From positions 1-43,264 of the forward strand of contig JADGQS010000010.1 in NCBI GenBank assembly GCA_017881585.1: a stretch of 43,264 nt of DNA, read 5' to 3'. This DNA is from Gemmatimonadaceae bacterium (GTDB taxonomy: Bacteria; Gemmatimonadota; Gemmatimonadetes; Gemmatimonadales; Gemmatimonadaceae). The notes beneath the pieces are model-generated. The model had not been told where the DNA came from, searched no databases, and was given only the letters and a program-made list of their open reading frames with translations. This document shows, one piece after another, positions 22,736-31,019 of the stretch; within the stretch, counting starts at the first letter, position 1, and every line of letters starts with the position of its first letter. The position numbers and the translations under genes are program-made.

Positions 22736-23524
22736 GTGAACTTCGCCGAACGGCTTCAAGCCAGCCTCGCCCAGCTCTGGGACTTCGTTCCGGGGCTCCT
22801 GCTCGCGGCCGCCGTGCTCGTCGCGGGCTACCTGTTCGCGAAGGCCGTACAGAAAGGCGCGCTGCACGTGTTGCGGCGCGTGCACCTGAACGACGTGCTG
22901 CGCAAGGGCGGCGTGATGCAGGCGGTGGACCGGCCGGGCGCGCACTTCAATCCCACGAGGGTCGTCGCCGGCCTGCTGTTCTGGCTCGTGATGTTCACGG
23001 TAATGCTCGTGGCGGCGAACGCGCTCGGCCTCGATTCGCTGGCGCAGGTGTTCTCCGAGCTGGTGAGCTACGTTCCGAGCGTGATCGCGGCGATCGTGAT
23101 CGTGATCCTCGGCATCGTGCTCGGCGACGTCGTGGCTGGGCTGATCCTCGCCGGCACGAGCTCGCTTCACGGCGGCCCGACGCTCGCGCGGGCGGGCAAG
23201 GGCGGCGTGATCATCCTCGCGGTGTTCATGTCGCTGCAGCAGCTCGGCGTGGCGACCGACATCGTGACGACCGCGTTCGCGATCATCTTCGGCGCCATCG
23301 CGCTGGCGCTGGCGCTCTCGTTCGGACTCGGAAACCGCGAACTCGCCGGCGAGATCACCCGTACTTGGTACGAGCGCTACAGGGCGGAGCGCGACGCGAT
23401 CGACAAGGAAGTGAAGGACGAGGAGACGGCGGAGGGGCTGCAGGACGACGAGCCGAACGGGCCGCGCGTGCCGGTGCACACACCGGTGACGGTGCGGGCG
23501 AACGACCCAGCGGGGACGCACTGA
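22736..23524 (+). CDS. membrane protein with conserved TM-helix repeats (CmpX-like)
   Basis: A 262-residue inner-membrane protein with four or more hydrophobic helices. Two copies of the conserved TM-helix repeat are visible: FVPGLLLAAAVLVAGYLFAK (about 18-37) and YVPSVIAAIVIVILGIVLGD (about 111-130), the pattern that precedes the pore domain in some MscS-like channels. A proper MscS beta domain is absent. The last 55 residues are charged and cytosolic (acidic DEETAEGLQDDEPNG). The start is GTG. It may influence mechanosensitive or stress responses as reported for CmpX, but here that is only family-level inference. Confidence 0.82.
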   Translation: MNFAERLQASLAQLWDFVPGLLLAAAVLVAGYLFAKAVQKGALHVLRRVHLNDVLRKGGVMQAVDRPGAHFNPTRVVAGLLFWLVMFTVMLVAANALGLDSLAQVFSELVSYVPSVIAAIVIVILGIVLGDVVAGLILAGTSSLHGGPTLARAGKGGVIILAVFMSLQQLGVATDIVTTAFAIIFGAIALALALSFGLGNRELAGEITRTWYERYRAERDAIDKEVKDEETAEGLQDDEPNGPRVPVHTPVTVRANDPAGTH

Positions 23525-23564
23525 CCGAGTTGTTTGGCGCTAGCGTTTTTCGAGCGAAAAATCG

Positions 23565-23593
23565 TTGAAAATCGGGGGCACGCGCGCTAACTT
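23565..23593 (+). promoter_or_regulatory. candidate gyrA promoter
   Basis: TTGAAA (23565-23570), a 17-base spacer and TAACTT (23588-23593) lie about 45 bases upstream of the gyrA ATG. The -35 is near consensus and the -10 weak. Just upstream, TTTTTCG-AG-CGAAAAA (23546-23561) forms a 7-bp inverted repeat. Confidence 0.5.
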
Positions 23594-23638
23594 TCGGCGT
23601 GCAGATTTCGCGGCCAGAATCCCAATAATCCGTCCCCG

Positions 23639-26170
23639 ATGACCGCTCCGAACAACCGCGAACGGATCCTCCCGCGTCTCATCGACGACGAGATCAGGGA
23701 ATCGTTCATCAACTACTCGATGAGCGTGATCGTCAGCCGCGCACTGCCGGACGTGCGCGACGGACTGAAGCCGGTGCACCGGCGCGTGCTGTTCGCGATG
23801 AACGAGGCCGGCCTCATACCGACCCGCGCGTACAAGAAATCCGCGACCGTCGTCGGCGATGTGCTCGGCAAGTACCACCCGCACGGCGACCAGAGCGTGT
23901 ACGACGCGCTCGTGCGCATGGTGCAGGATTTCTCGCTGCGCTATCCACTCGTCGATGGCCAGGGGAATTTCGGCTCCGTTGATGGCGACCCCGCGGCGGC
24001 ATACCGGTACACCGAGTGCCGCCTCACGCGGATCGCGATGGAGATGCTTGGCGACATCGACAAGAACACCGTCGATTACGCGCCGAACTTCGACGACCGT
24101 CTCGAAGAACCGACGGTCCTCCCGAGCGGGATGCCGAACCTCCTGGTCAACGGCTCGAGCGGTATCGCGGTGGGCATGGCGACGAACATTCCGCCGCACA
24201 ACCTGCGCGAAGTTGCGGCGGCGATCGCGGCGATGATCGACGATCCGTCGCTCACGGTGGACGCGATTCGCGGCCACATCAGCGGCCCCGATTTCCCGAC
24301 CGGCGCGTACATCTACGGCAAGGCGGGGATCAAGGACTACATCGAGACGGGGCGCGGCAAGATCGTCATGCGCGCCCGCGCCGCGATTGAGGAGAACGAG
24401 AAGGGCAACAAGTCGCAGATCGTCGTCACCGAGCTCCCCTATCAGGTGAACAAGGCGCGTCTCGTCGAGCAGGTCGCGGACCTGGTGCGCGAGAAGAAGC
24501 TCGAGGGAATCTCCGACCTGCGCGACGAATCGGACCGTGACGGGATGCGCGTGGTGATCGAGCTGAAGCGCGACGCGATTCCACGCGTGGTGCTGAACCA
24601 GCTGTACAAGCACACCACGATGCAGAGCACGTTCGGCGTGATCATGCTCGCGCTCGTGCCCGACCCGATCACGCGGCGCCTCGTCCCGAAGGTCATGCCG
24701 GTGCGCGAGGTGCTCGAGCACTTCATCGCGCACCGTCACGACGTGATCGTGCGTCGCACGGAGTTCGATCTCGGCAAGGCGAAGGAACGCGAACACATCC
24801 TCGAGGGCCTCAAGATCGCGGTCGACAACATCGACGCGGTCATCAAGGTTATTCGCGGCTCCGCCGACTCCGAGACGGCGAGCACCGAGCTGCAGCGGCG
24901 CTTCAAGCTCTCCGAGAAGCAGGCCGAGGCGATCCTCAACATGCGCCTCGCTAAGCTCACCGGCCTCGAGATCGAGAAGCTCGAGGAGGAGCTCAAGGAA
25001 GTGCAGGCGCTCATCAAGGAACTCAATTCGATCCTCGCTTCCAAGCCGAAGCGGATGAAGATCATGAAGGACGAACTCGCGACGGTGGTGGAGACGTTCG
25101 GCGACGATCGCCGCACGACGATCACCGCCGACGAAGGCGAGTTCACCGTCGAGGACCTGATTGCCGACGAGGAGATGGTCGTCACGATCTCGCACTCGGG
25201 CTACATCAAGCGCACCTCGATCACCACGTACCGCAAGCAGCGGCGCGGCGGAAAGGGGCTGCAGGGGTCGGACCTCAAGGCCGAGGATTTCATCGAACAT
25301 CTCTTCGTGGCCTCGACGCACGACTACATCCTCGTCTTCACGCAGGATGGCCGCTGCTTCTGGCTCAAGGTGCACGAGATCCCACTGCTGGGGCGCGCCA
25401 CCAAGGGCAAGCCGATCGTGAACTTGATCAACGTCGCGCCGGATACCACCATCGCCGCGATGGTTCCGGTGAAGAAGTTCACGGACGACGAGTTCCTCCT
25501 CTTCTGCACGCGCAACGGCACGGTGAAGAAGACCGCGCTCTCGGAATACTCGAACGTGCGCGTGACGGGCGTGAAGGGCATCAAGATCGAGGAGGGCGAC
25601 GCGCTCATCAACGTGCAGGTGACGAGCGGAACGAACGACATCGTCATCGCGTCGCGCCACGGCCTCTCGGTCCGCTTCCACGAGCAGGACGCGCGCCCGA
25701 TGGGCCGCGACACGACCGGCGTGAAGGGCATCGAACTCGGCGAGAACGACGCCGTGATCGGCATGGTCGTGATCAAGCGCGAGGCTACGCTCATGGTCGT
25801 CACGGAGCGGGCGCTCGGAAAGTGCTCGCAGATCGACGATTACCGCGTGCAAAAGCGCGGCGGCAAGGGAATCAAGACGGTCCATCGCACCGAGAAGACG
25901 GGCGACGTCGTCGCGCTGATGGAAGTCCTGCCCGAGGACGAAATCATGCTCATCACGCGCGGCGGGCAGATCATCCGCTCGCCAGTGAAGGACGTGCGCG
26001 TGGCCGGCCGCAACACCCAGGGCGTGAAGCTCATGAATCTCGACATGGGAGACCTCGTGACCGCGGTCGCGCGCGTCGTGCCGGATGAGACCGAGGGCGT
26101 GGAGGGCGGCGAGGAGGAGGGCGACGGTTCCGCACCCGATGCGCAGCTGGAGCTGACCGAGGAGGAGTAG
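23639..26170 (+). CDS. gyrA: DNA gyrase subunit A
   Basis: The 843-residue A subunit of type IIA topoisomerase, which breaks and rejoins DNA to introduce negative supercoils with GyrB. The catalytic Tyr is Tyr124 (AYRYTE). The quinolone-resistance region reads [15 protein letters not shown], so the position equivalent to E. coli Ser83 is Gln85, with the acidic partner Asp89 kept. The GyrA box QRRGGKG is present ([13 protein letters not shown]), which identifies GyrA rather than ParC, and the beta-pinwheel repeats of the C-terminal domain follow. The tail is acidic ([19 protein letters not shown]), a feature that modulates wrapping in some GyrAs. gyrB is not adjacent. A TTGAAA-17-TAACTT promoter candidate lies upstream. 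Confidence 0.97.
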   Translation: MTAPNNRERILPRLIDDEIRESFINYSMSVIVSRALPDVRDGLKPVHRRVLFAMNEAGLIPTRAYKKSATVVGDVLGKYHPHGDQSVYDALVRMVQDFSLRYPLVDGQGNFGSVDGDPAAAYRYTECRLTRIAMEMLGDIDKNTVDYAPNFDDRLEEPTVLPSGMPNLLVNGSSGIAVGMATNIPPHNLREVAAAIAAMIDDPSLTVDAIRGHISGPDFPTGAYIYGKAGIKDYIETGRGKIVMRARAAIEENEKGNKSQIVVTELPYQVNKARLVEQVADLVREKKLEGISDLRDESDRDGMRVVIELKRDAIPRVVLNQLYKHTTMQSTFGVIMLALVPDPITRRLVPKVMPVREVLEHFIAHRHDVIVRRTEFDLGKAKEREHILEGLKIAVDNIDAVIKVIRGSADSETASTELQRRFKLSEKQAEAILNMRLAKLTGLEIEKLEEELKEVQALIKELNSILASKPKRMKIMKDELATVVETFGDDRRTTITADEGEFTVEDLIADEEMVVTISHSGYIKRTSITTYRKQRRGGKGLQGSDLKAEDFIEHLFVASTHDYILVFTQDGRCFWLKVHEIPLLGRATKGKPIVNLINVAPDTTIAAMVPVKKFTDDEFLLFCTRNGTVKKTALSEYSNVRVTGVKGIKIEEGDALINVQVTSGTNDIVIASRHGLSVRFHEQDARPMGRDTTGVKGIELGENDAVIGMVVIKREATLMVVTERALGKCSQIDDYRVQKRGGKGIKTVHRTEKTGDVVALMEVLPEDEIMLITRGGQIIRSPVKDVRVAGRNTQGVKLMNLDMGDLVTAVARVVPDETEGVEGGEEEGDGSAPDAQLELTEEE

Positions 26171-26241
26171 ATCAGGGCAGGGCTGGGGCTTGCTCAACAA
26201 CCAACAACTGGCTGCCAAGAACTCAGCACTTCGATCCGATC

Positions 26242-26274
26242 GCTCAAAGCCGTGAGCTGTCGTAGCTTTTGAGC
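26242..26274 (+). other. hairpin between gyrA and the M14 peptidase gene
   Basis: GCTCAAAGC (26242-26250) pairs with GCTTTTGAGC (26265-26274) with one bulged base, ending one base before the next ATG. It could act as a gyrA attenuator/terminator or as a translational hairpin for the peptidase. The loop contains GAGCTGTC, a word shared with other spacers. Confidence 0.4.
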
Positions 26275-26275
26275 C

Positions 26276-28588
26276 ATGAAACTCCTCCAATTCCTCGCAC
26301 TCGCCGCGGCGCTCACCACCCCGCTGTCCGCGCAGAAAGCCCCGGTTCCCACGCCGGCCTCGATCCTCGGCTACGACCCCGGCGCCGACCGAAAGCTCCC
26401 GTCGTGGAAACAGATCACCGACTACTTCCACGCGGTCGAGAAGGCGAGCCCGCGCGTGCAGGTGCACACGCTCGGCCAGACGACATTGGGCCGGCCGTTC
26501 CTCGCGGTGTTCATCTCCGATTCCGCGACGCTCAAGCACCTCGATCGCTATCAGATGATCCAGCGCAAGCTCATGAACCCGCGTCTCCGCGGGAAGGATG
26601 AGCTCGAGTCGCTGCTCGCGGCGGGGAAGAACATCATCCTGATCACGTCGGCCATTCACTCGACGGAATCGGGCGGATTCACGACGCCGCTCGTGCTCAC
26701 CGACCGCCTCGCGCGCGGCGACACGCCGGAGGCGCGTGCGATCCTCGCGAACACCATCGTCATTCTCGTGCCGTCGCAGAATCCCGACGGCGTCGACATC
26801 GTCGGCGACTGGTATCGCTCGACGCTCGGCACGAAGGCCGAGGGAGCGTCGCCGCCCGAGCTCTATCACCACTACGTGGGGCATGACGACAACCGCGACT
26901 GGTACGCGTTCACGCAGCCCGAGACGCGCTACACCGTGGATTCGCTCTACACGCCGTGGGATCCGGAAATCGTCAACGACATCCACCAGCAGGGATCGAA
27001 CGCGGGACGCATCTTCCTTCCGCCGTACATGGACCCGCTGGATCCGAATATCGATCCGATTCTCACCGCGGGAACCAACTCGATGGGAATGGCGATCGGG
27101 TGGCGCATGATCGGCGAGGGGAAGACCGGAATCGCGTACAACGCGGCGTACGACGAGTGGTCGCCCGCGCGCCAGTATTCGCTCTATCATCGCGGCGTGC
27201 GGATCCTCACCGAGACGGCCAGTGCGGCGCTCGCGACGCCGATCGACATTCCGTTCAATTCGCTCGGAGCGGCACGCGGCTACGAGGCCAAGACCGTCAC
27301 GTGGAATTTCCCGGCGCTCTGGCCCGGCGGCCACTGGAGCTACGGCGACATCGTCGCGTATCAGGTGAGCGCCAGCTGGGCGATGCTCAGCCAAGCCGCT
27401 CGCGATCGCCGCGTATGGCTCGAGAGTTACGCCGCCCTCGGCGAGCGCGCGCTCGCGCCTGATCATCCGTGGACGCACGACAGCGTGCCGGCGGCGTTCG
27501 TGATTCCGCGCGCGCAGCGCGACACGCAGGCCGTGCAGCGCCTGGTCTGGACGCTGCAGCATGGGCAGGTGGAAGTGCGGTCGAGCACCACGCCGGTGAG
27601 CGCGAACGGCACGACGTATCCCGCCGGATCGTACGTCGTGCTCACGTCGCAGCCGATGGGCGGCTACGCGAAGTCCGTGCTCGAGCGGCAGAAGTACCCG
27701 AACCTGCACGAATATCCGGGCGGGCCGCCGATCCGGCCGTACGACGTCACCGCGCAGACGCTGCCGCTGCTGTTCGGAGTGGAGATCGCGAGCGTCGCCG
27801 CGGCGCCGGTGGCGAGCGCGGCGCCCATCATCCCCATGGAGGAACCGAAGTTCAGCGTGCCGGGGTTCAGCGACCGCAGCGCGCGGCGCGTGGCGATCTA
27901 TCGCAGCTACAGCGCACCCATGGACGAAGGGTGGACGCGCTGGATGTTCGACGTGAACCGTGTTCCGTTCACGTCGATCGTCGACAAGGAGGTGCGCGCG
28001 GGAAATCTCAACGCGCGATTCGACGTGATCATCCTCCCGGACCAGAACGCGGGGCAGATGACGCGCGGCGTCTCACAAAACTATCCCGACTCGTTGCAGG
28101 GCGGACTTGGCACCGCGGGCGCCGCGGCACTCGCGTCGTTCGTCGAGAACGGCGGCACGCTGCTCGCGTTCAACGAGGCGAGCAACTACGCCATCGAGGC
28201 GCTGAAGCTGCCCGTGAAGAACGTGCTTGCCGGCGTGCGCAACACGGATTTCTACGCGCCGGGCTCGATCCTCGCGGTCGAGATCAAGCGCGATTCCCCG
28301 ATCGCCGCGAGGATGACCGCGCCGGTTCCGGCGGTCTGGTTCGAGAACGGGCCGGCGTTCGAGATCACGGATCCCGCGCGGGCCACCGCCGTCGCCACCT
28401 ATCCGGCGACCGGCGATGTGCTGCTCTCAGGCTGGCTGCTCGGCGGCTCGAAGCTCAGCGGCAAGGCCGCGCTCGTCGACGTCACCGTGGGCAGGGGACA
28501 CGCGGTGCTCTACGGATTCCGGCCGCAGTATCGCGGGCAGTCGATGGCGACGCAGCCGCTGATCTGGGGAGCGATCAGCAGGCCATAG
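26276..28588 (+). CDS. exported M14-family zinc carboxypeptidase
   Basis: Signal peptide 1-19 (LLQFLALAAALTTPLSA, Gln at +1), then an M14 catalytic domain. Zinc ligands are His128 and Glu131 (IHSTES) and His237 (NDIHQQG), and the catalytic Glu is probably Glu313 (RILTETASA). The C-terminal half (residues about 400-770) contains a large extra domain with a glutamine-amidotransferase-like beta/alpha pattern (RFDVIILPDQN, FVENGGTLLAFNEAS), as in long M14-like proteins. Predicted location is periplasm or outside the cell, with peptide or murein-peptide hydrolysis. The ATG follows the hairpin; it may be cotranscribed with gyrA or independent. Confidence 0.9.
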   Translation: MKLLQFLALAAALTTPLSAQKAPVPTPASILGYDPGADRKLPSWKQITDYFHAVEKASPRVQVHTLGQTTLGRPFLAVFISDSATLKHLDRYQMIQRKLMNPRLRGKDELESLLAAGKNIILITSAIHSTESGGFTTPLVLTDRLARGDTPEARAILANTIVILVPSQNPDGVDIVGDWYRSTLGTKAEGASPPELYHHYVGHDDNRDWYAFTQPETRYTVDSLYTPWDPEIVNDIHQQGSNAGRIFLPPYMDPLDPNIDPILTAGTNSMGMAIGWRMIGEGKTGIAYNAAYDEWSPARQYSLYHRGVRILTETASAALATPIDIPFNSLGAARGYEAKTVTWNFPALWPGGHWSYGDIVAYQVSASWAMLSQAARDRRVWLESYAALGERALAPDHPWTHDSVPAAFVIPRAQRDTQAVQRLVWTLQHGQVEVRSSTTPVSANGTTYPAGSYVVLTSQPMGGYAKSVLERQKYPNLHEYPGGPPIRPYDVTAQTLPLLFGVEIASVAAAPVASAAPIIPMEEPKFSVPGFSDRSARRVAIYRSYSAPMDEGWTRWMFDVNRVPFTSIVDKEVRAGNLNARFDVIILPDQNAGQMTRGVSQNYPDSLQGGLGTAGAAALASFVENGGTLLAFNEASNYAIEALKLPVKNVLAGVRNTDFYAPGSILAVEIKRDSPIAARMTAPVPAVWFENGPAFEITDPARATAVATYPATGDVLLSGWLLGGSKLSGKAALVDVTVGRGHAVLYGFRPQYRGQSMATQPLIWGAISRP

Positions 28589-28681
28589 GGGGAGACGGAT
28601 CCCCGCTGCGGAAGTTCACGCTTCTGCATTCTGCATCGGGCCGAAGTTTCGCATCTACCTCGCCCCTCGCCTCTCGCCTCT

Positions 28682-29035
28682 CTACGCCGCAGCCGAGCTC
28701 CGGAACACGAAGTACACCGCTCCCATCAGGCACCCCGCCGCCCACAGGTAATCCAGCTTCGGCGGCTGCTTCATGTAGAACACCGCAAACGGCACGAAGA
28801 CCCCGATCGAAATCACTTCCTGCAGAATCTTCAGCTGCCCGAGCGAGAGCACCGTGTATCCGATGCGATTCGCCGGTACCTGCAGCATGTACTCGAACAG
28901 CGCGATTCCCCAGCTCGCGAGCGCCGCGATGTACCAGGCGCGTGTGTTCAGGTTCTTGAGATGGGCGTACCACGCGAACGTCATGAAGAGATTCGAGAGG
29001 ATCAGCAGTCCCGCGGCTCGAAGAATGATCGGCAT
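28682..29035 (-). CDS. DUF486 / small DMT-like membrane protein
   Basis: A 117-residue integral membrane protein with four predicted helices: LRAAGLLILSNLFMTFAWYAHL, WYIAALASWGIALFEYMLQVP, a helix with LGQLKILQEVISIGVFVPFAVFYM, and the last one LDYLWAAGCLMGAVYFVF. The TFAWYAHLK and ALFEYMLQVPANRIG motifs match the DUF486 family, distant relatives of small multidrug resistance-like transporters. AGGGG lies five bases before the ATG. Transport activity is unproven. The gene is convergent with the M14 peptidase. Confidence 0.88.
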   Translation of the reverse strand: MPIILRAAGLLILSNLFMTFAWYAHLKNLNTRAWYIAALASWGIALFEYMLQVPANRIGYTVLSLGQLKILQEVISIGVFVPFAVFYMKQPPKLDYLWAAGCLMGAVYFVFRSSAAA

Positions 29036-29284
29036 GTTTCCCCTTAGTGGATGGGCGTCCGACGCGGCGCGTCGATCTCCGCCGGCACGTCCTTCACCCG
29101 GCCCTGCGCCCCGGCCCCGGTCGTCCCGCTGGCGAAAAGGCGAAACAGAGGCAACAGTACGTGTCGTGATCGCATTTCGTGCGCTCCGGTTGCAACGTGC
29201 CCGCGAAGCTATCCGCGCCCAGGTCGCGGCGAAAGCCGCGGCTCGAGGCCGCACCTCACTCCTCACTTCATCCTGGGCAGCACG
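29036..29284. other. 249-bp spacer, no gene recognised
   Basis: Divergent spacer between DUF486 and the histidine phosphatase. The frame of the phosphatase stays open through most of it, but the translation is Arg/Pro/Ser-rich without a start or signal that improves on 29285. No promoter hexamers or strong hairpin seen. Confidence 0.4.
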
Positions 29285-29845
29285 ATGACACGACGTTTCT
29301 TCCTGATTCTGTTCTGCATCATCGCCGCCGGCGCGCAGGCATCGGCACAGTCGAAGACGACCGTCGTCATCCTCGTTCGTCACGCGGAGAAAGCGACGGC
29401 GCCCGCCGCCGACCCGCCGCTCACCGAGGCCGGCGTCGCCCGGGCGAGGGCGCTCGCCACGGCGCTCGCGGACGCGAACGTGCAGGCGGTGATCACGACG
29501 GAGCTCATTCGCACACGCGAGACGGCACGGCCGCTCGCCGACGCGCTGGGCCTGCCCCTCGAGACCGTGCATACCGGAACGGGCGACGTGCACCCGAGAG
29601 CCGTGGCCGACGCGGTGCGCGCGCACGCCGGCCAGACAGTGCTCATCGTGGGACACAGCAATACGATCCCGTTGATCATCGCGGCCCTGGGCGGTCCGAA
29701 GTTCACGGACATCTGCGACACGCAGTATTCGAACCTGTTCGTGCTGATCGTGAGATCGAACGACCAGAAAGCCGATCTCATCGTCTCCTCGTACGGCGCG
29801 CCCTCGCCCGATCCCGCGACGACGTGCCCGAACTCGATGAAGTGA
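29285..29845 (+). CDS. exported histidine-phosphatase superfamily protein
   Basis: A 186-residue member of the phosphoglycerate mutase-like branch. After a signal peptide (RRFFLILFCIIAAGAQASA, Gln at +1) comes the phosphohistidine motif LVRHAEK, the ELIRTRETARPLADALG segment and the second catalytic His in VGHSNTIP. It therefore probably hydrolyses a phosphomonoester in the periplasm; SixA-like protein phosphatase or small-molecule phosphatase cannot be distinguished. Two extra cysteines (DICDTQ and TTCPN) near the C-terminus could form a disulfide, consistent with export. Confidence 0.88.
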   Translation: MTRRFFLILFCIIAAGAQASAQSKTTVVILVRHAEKATAPAADPPLTEAGVARARALATALADANVQAVITTELIRTRETARPLADALGLPLETVHTGTGDVHPRAVADAVRAHAGQTVLIVGHSNTIPLIIAALGGPKFTDICDTQYSNLFVLIVRSNDQKADLIVSSYGAPSPDPATTCPNSMK

Positions 29846-30026
29846 GTCCGCTGCCCGCATCCTAACTCCTTCGAATGGATGGAGATGGCGTTCGGCCGGT
29901 AGTCGCAATTTCAACCTGTCATATCCTTTACCTGGTTCCGGGCGGGCAGTACGTTTAGCACCCACTGGGGAACCGTCCGGGCTCTATGGCTCACGCGCCC
30001 CATTCAGGTAGGAGCTTCCCGACCGG
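29846..30026 (+). promoter_or_regulatory. 181-bp leader with possible RNA structure
   Basis: ACCTG (29930-29934) can pair with CAGGT (30005-30009), and GGTTCC (29934-29939) with GGAACC (29969-29974), giving a potential multi-stem leader. AGGAG at 30010-30014 closes it, 12 bases before the ATG. It does not match a riboswitch class I know. Might be regulatory or chance in GC-rich DNA. Confidence 0.3.
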
Positions 30027-31019
30027 ATGACTCACGCCGTCCCGATCGCTGCACCGACGCTGGTCTCGCTCGACGACTTCCGCAACGCGGCTGCGACGCT
30101 GCGCGGTGTCGCCGTGCGCACGCCGTTGCTCCCGTCGGAGGCACTCGAGGCGCGATTCGGCGTTCCCGTGTTTCTCAAGCCCGAGATGCTGCAACGCGGC
30201 GGCGCGTTCAAATTTCGCGGCGCCTACTGGTTCGTTTCGCGGCTCTCTCCCGCGCAGCGTGCGCACGGACTCGTCGCACCGTCCTCGGGAAATCACGGGC
30301 AGGCTGTCGCGCTCGCGGCAAAACTGTTCGGCGCGCGCTCGACTGTCGTGATGCCCACCACGGCGCCGCGCGCGAAGCGTGAGGGCGCCGAGCGTTTCGG
30401 CGCCCGTGTCATTCTCGAGGGAACGACCACCGCCGAGCGCATGGCCAGGGCCGTGGAGATCTGCGAGCTCGAAGGCGCCACGCTCGTGCCGCCGTTCGAC
30501 GATCCGACGATCATCGCGGGCCAGGGCACGGTCGGCCTGGAGATCGCCGAGGACATGCCGGACGTGGACCTGGTGCTCGTGCCGGTCGGCGGCGGCGGAT
30601 TGAGCGCCGGAGTCGCGGCCGCGCTGAAACGCGTCGCGCCGGCCGCGCGCGTGATCGGCGTGGAACCCGCGGGATCGCCGAAACTCACACGCGCTCGCGA
30701 GGCGGGGGCTCCAGTCACCATTGCCGCCAATCCAACAGGACTCGCCGACGGCCTCCTCGCGGTTCGCATCGGCACGCTGAACTACGCGCACCATCACGCG
30801 TTTCTCGACGACGTCGTCACGGTCCGCGACGATGCGCTGCCGAACGCGATGCGCTTCCTGCTCGACCGGCACAAGCTCGTGGCGGAGCCGAGCGGCGCCA
30901 TCACGGTCGCCGCACTGCTCGAGGGTGTGGTCAAGCCGGGGCAGCGCACGGTGTGCATCCTCTCCGGCGGCAACGTGGAGTGGGATGGACTGCTTTCCCT
31001 GCTGGGGAAGACCGGATGA
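30027..31019 (+). CDS. PLP-dependent threonine/serine dehydratase-like enzyme
   Basis: A fold-type II PLP enzyme of 330 residues. The Schiff-base lysine is Lys62 in GGAFKFRGA, the substrate loop is SSGNHGQA, the phosphate-binding glycine loop is GGGGLSAG, and the SGGN near the C-terminus contacts the pyridine nitrogen. It lacks an ACT-type regulatory domain, so it resembles catabolic threonine ammonia-lyase or serine racemase rather than biosynthetic IlvA. Likely converts threonine to 2-oxobutanoate and/or acts on serine. The stop overlaps the start of the GGDEF gene (ATGA), so the enzyme is co-produced with signalling proteins. Confidence 0.92.
   Translation: MTHAVPIAAPTLVSLDDFRNAAATLRGVAVRTPLLPSEALEARFGVPVFLKPEMLQRGGAFKFRGAYWFVSRLSPAQRAHGLVAPSSGNHGQAVALAAKLFGARSTVVMPTTAPRAKREGAERFGARVILEGTTTAERMARAVEICELEGATLVPPFDDPTIIAGQGTVGLEIAEDMPDVDLVLVPVGGGGLSAGVAAALKRVAPAARVIGVEPAGSPKLTRAREAGAPVTIAANPTGLADGLLAVRIGTLNYAHHHAFLDDVVTVRDDALPNAMRFLLDRHKLVAEPSGAITVAALLEGVVKPGQRTVCILSGGNVEWDGLLSLLGKTG

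Noticed and set aside
23540-27709. A 1389-codon open frame on the minus strand opposite gyrA and the M14 peptidase gene
   Set aside because: It spans two real genes, is His/Arg/Asp/Leu-rich with no recognisable domain and results from third-position GC bias removing antisense stops.
29051-29284. N-terminal extension of the histidine phosphatase frame
   Set aside because: The extension is Arg/Pro/Ser-rich and would bury the signal peptide that begins at 29285.
29846-30026. A known riboswitch class in front of the PLP enzyme
   Set aside because: I compared it mentally with glycine, SAM, cobalamin, ZTP and 6S-like patterns and found no match; kept only as a weak structural observation.
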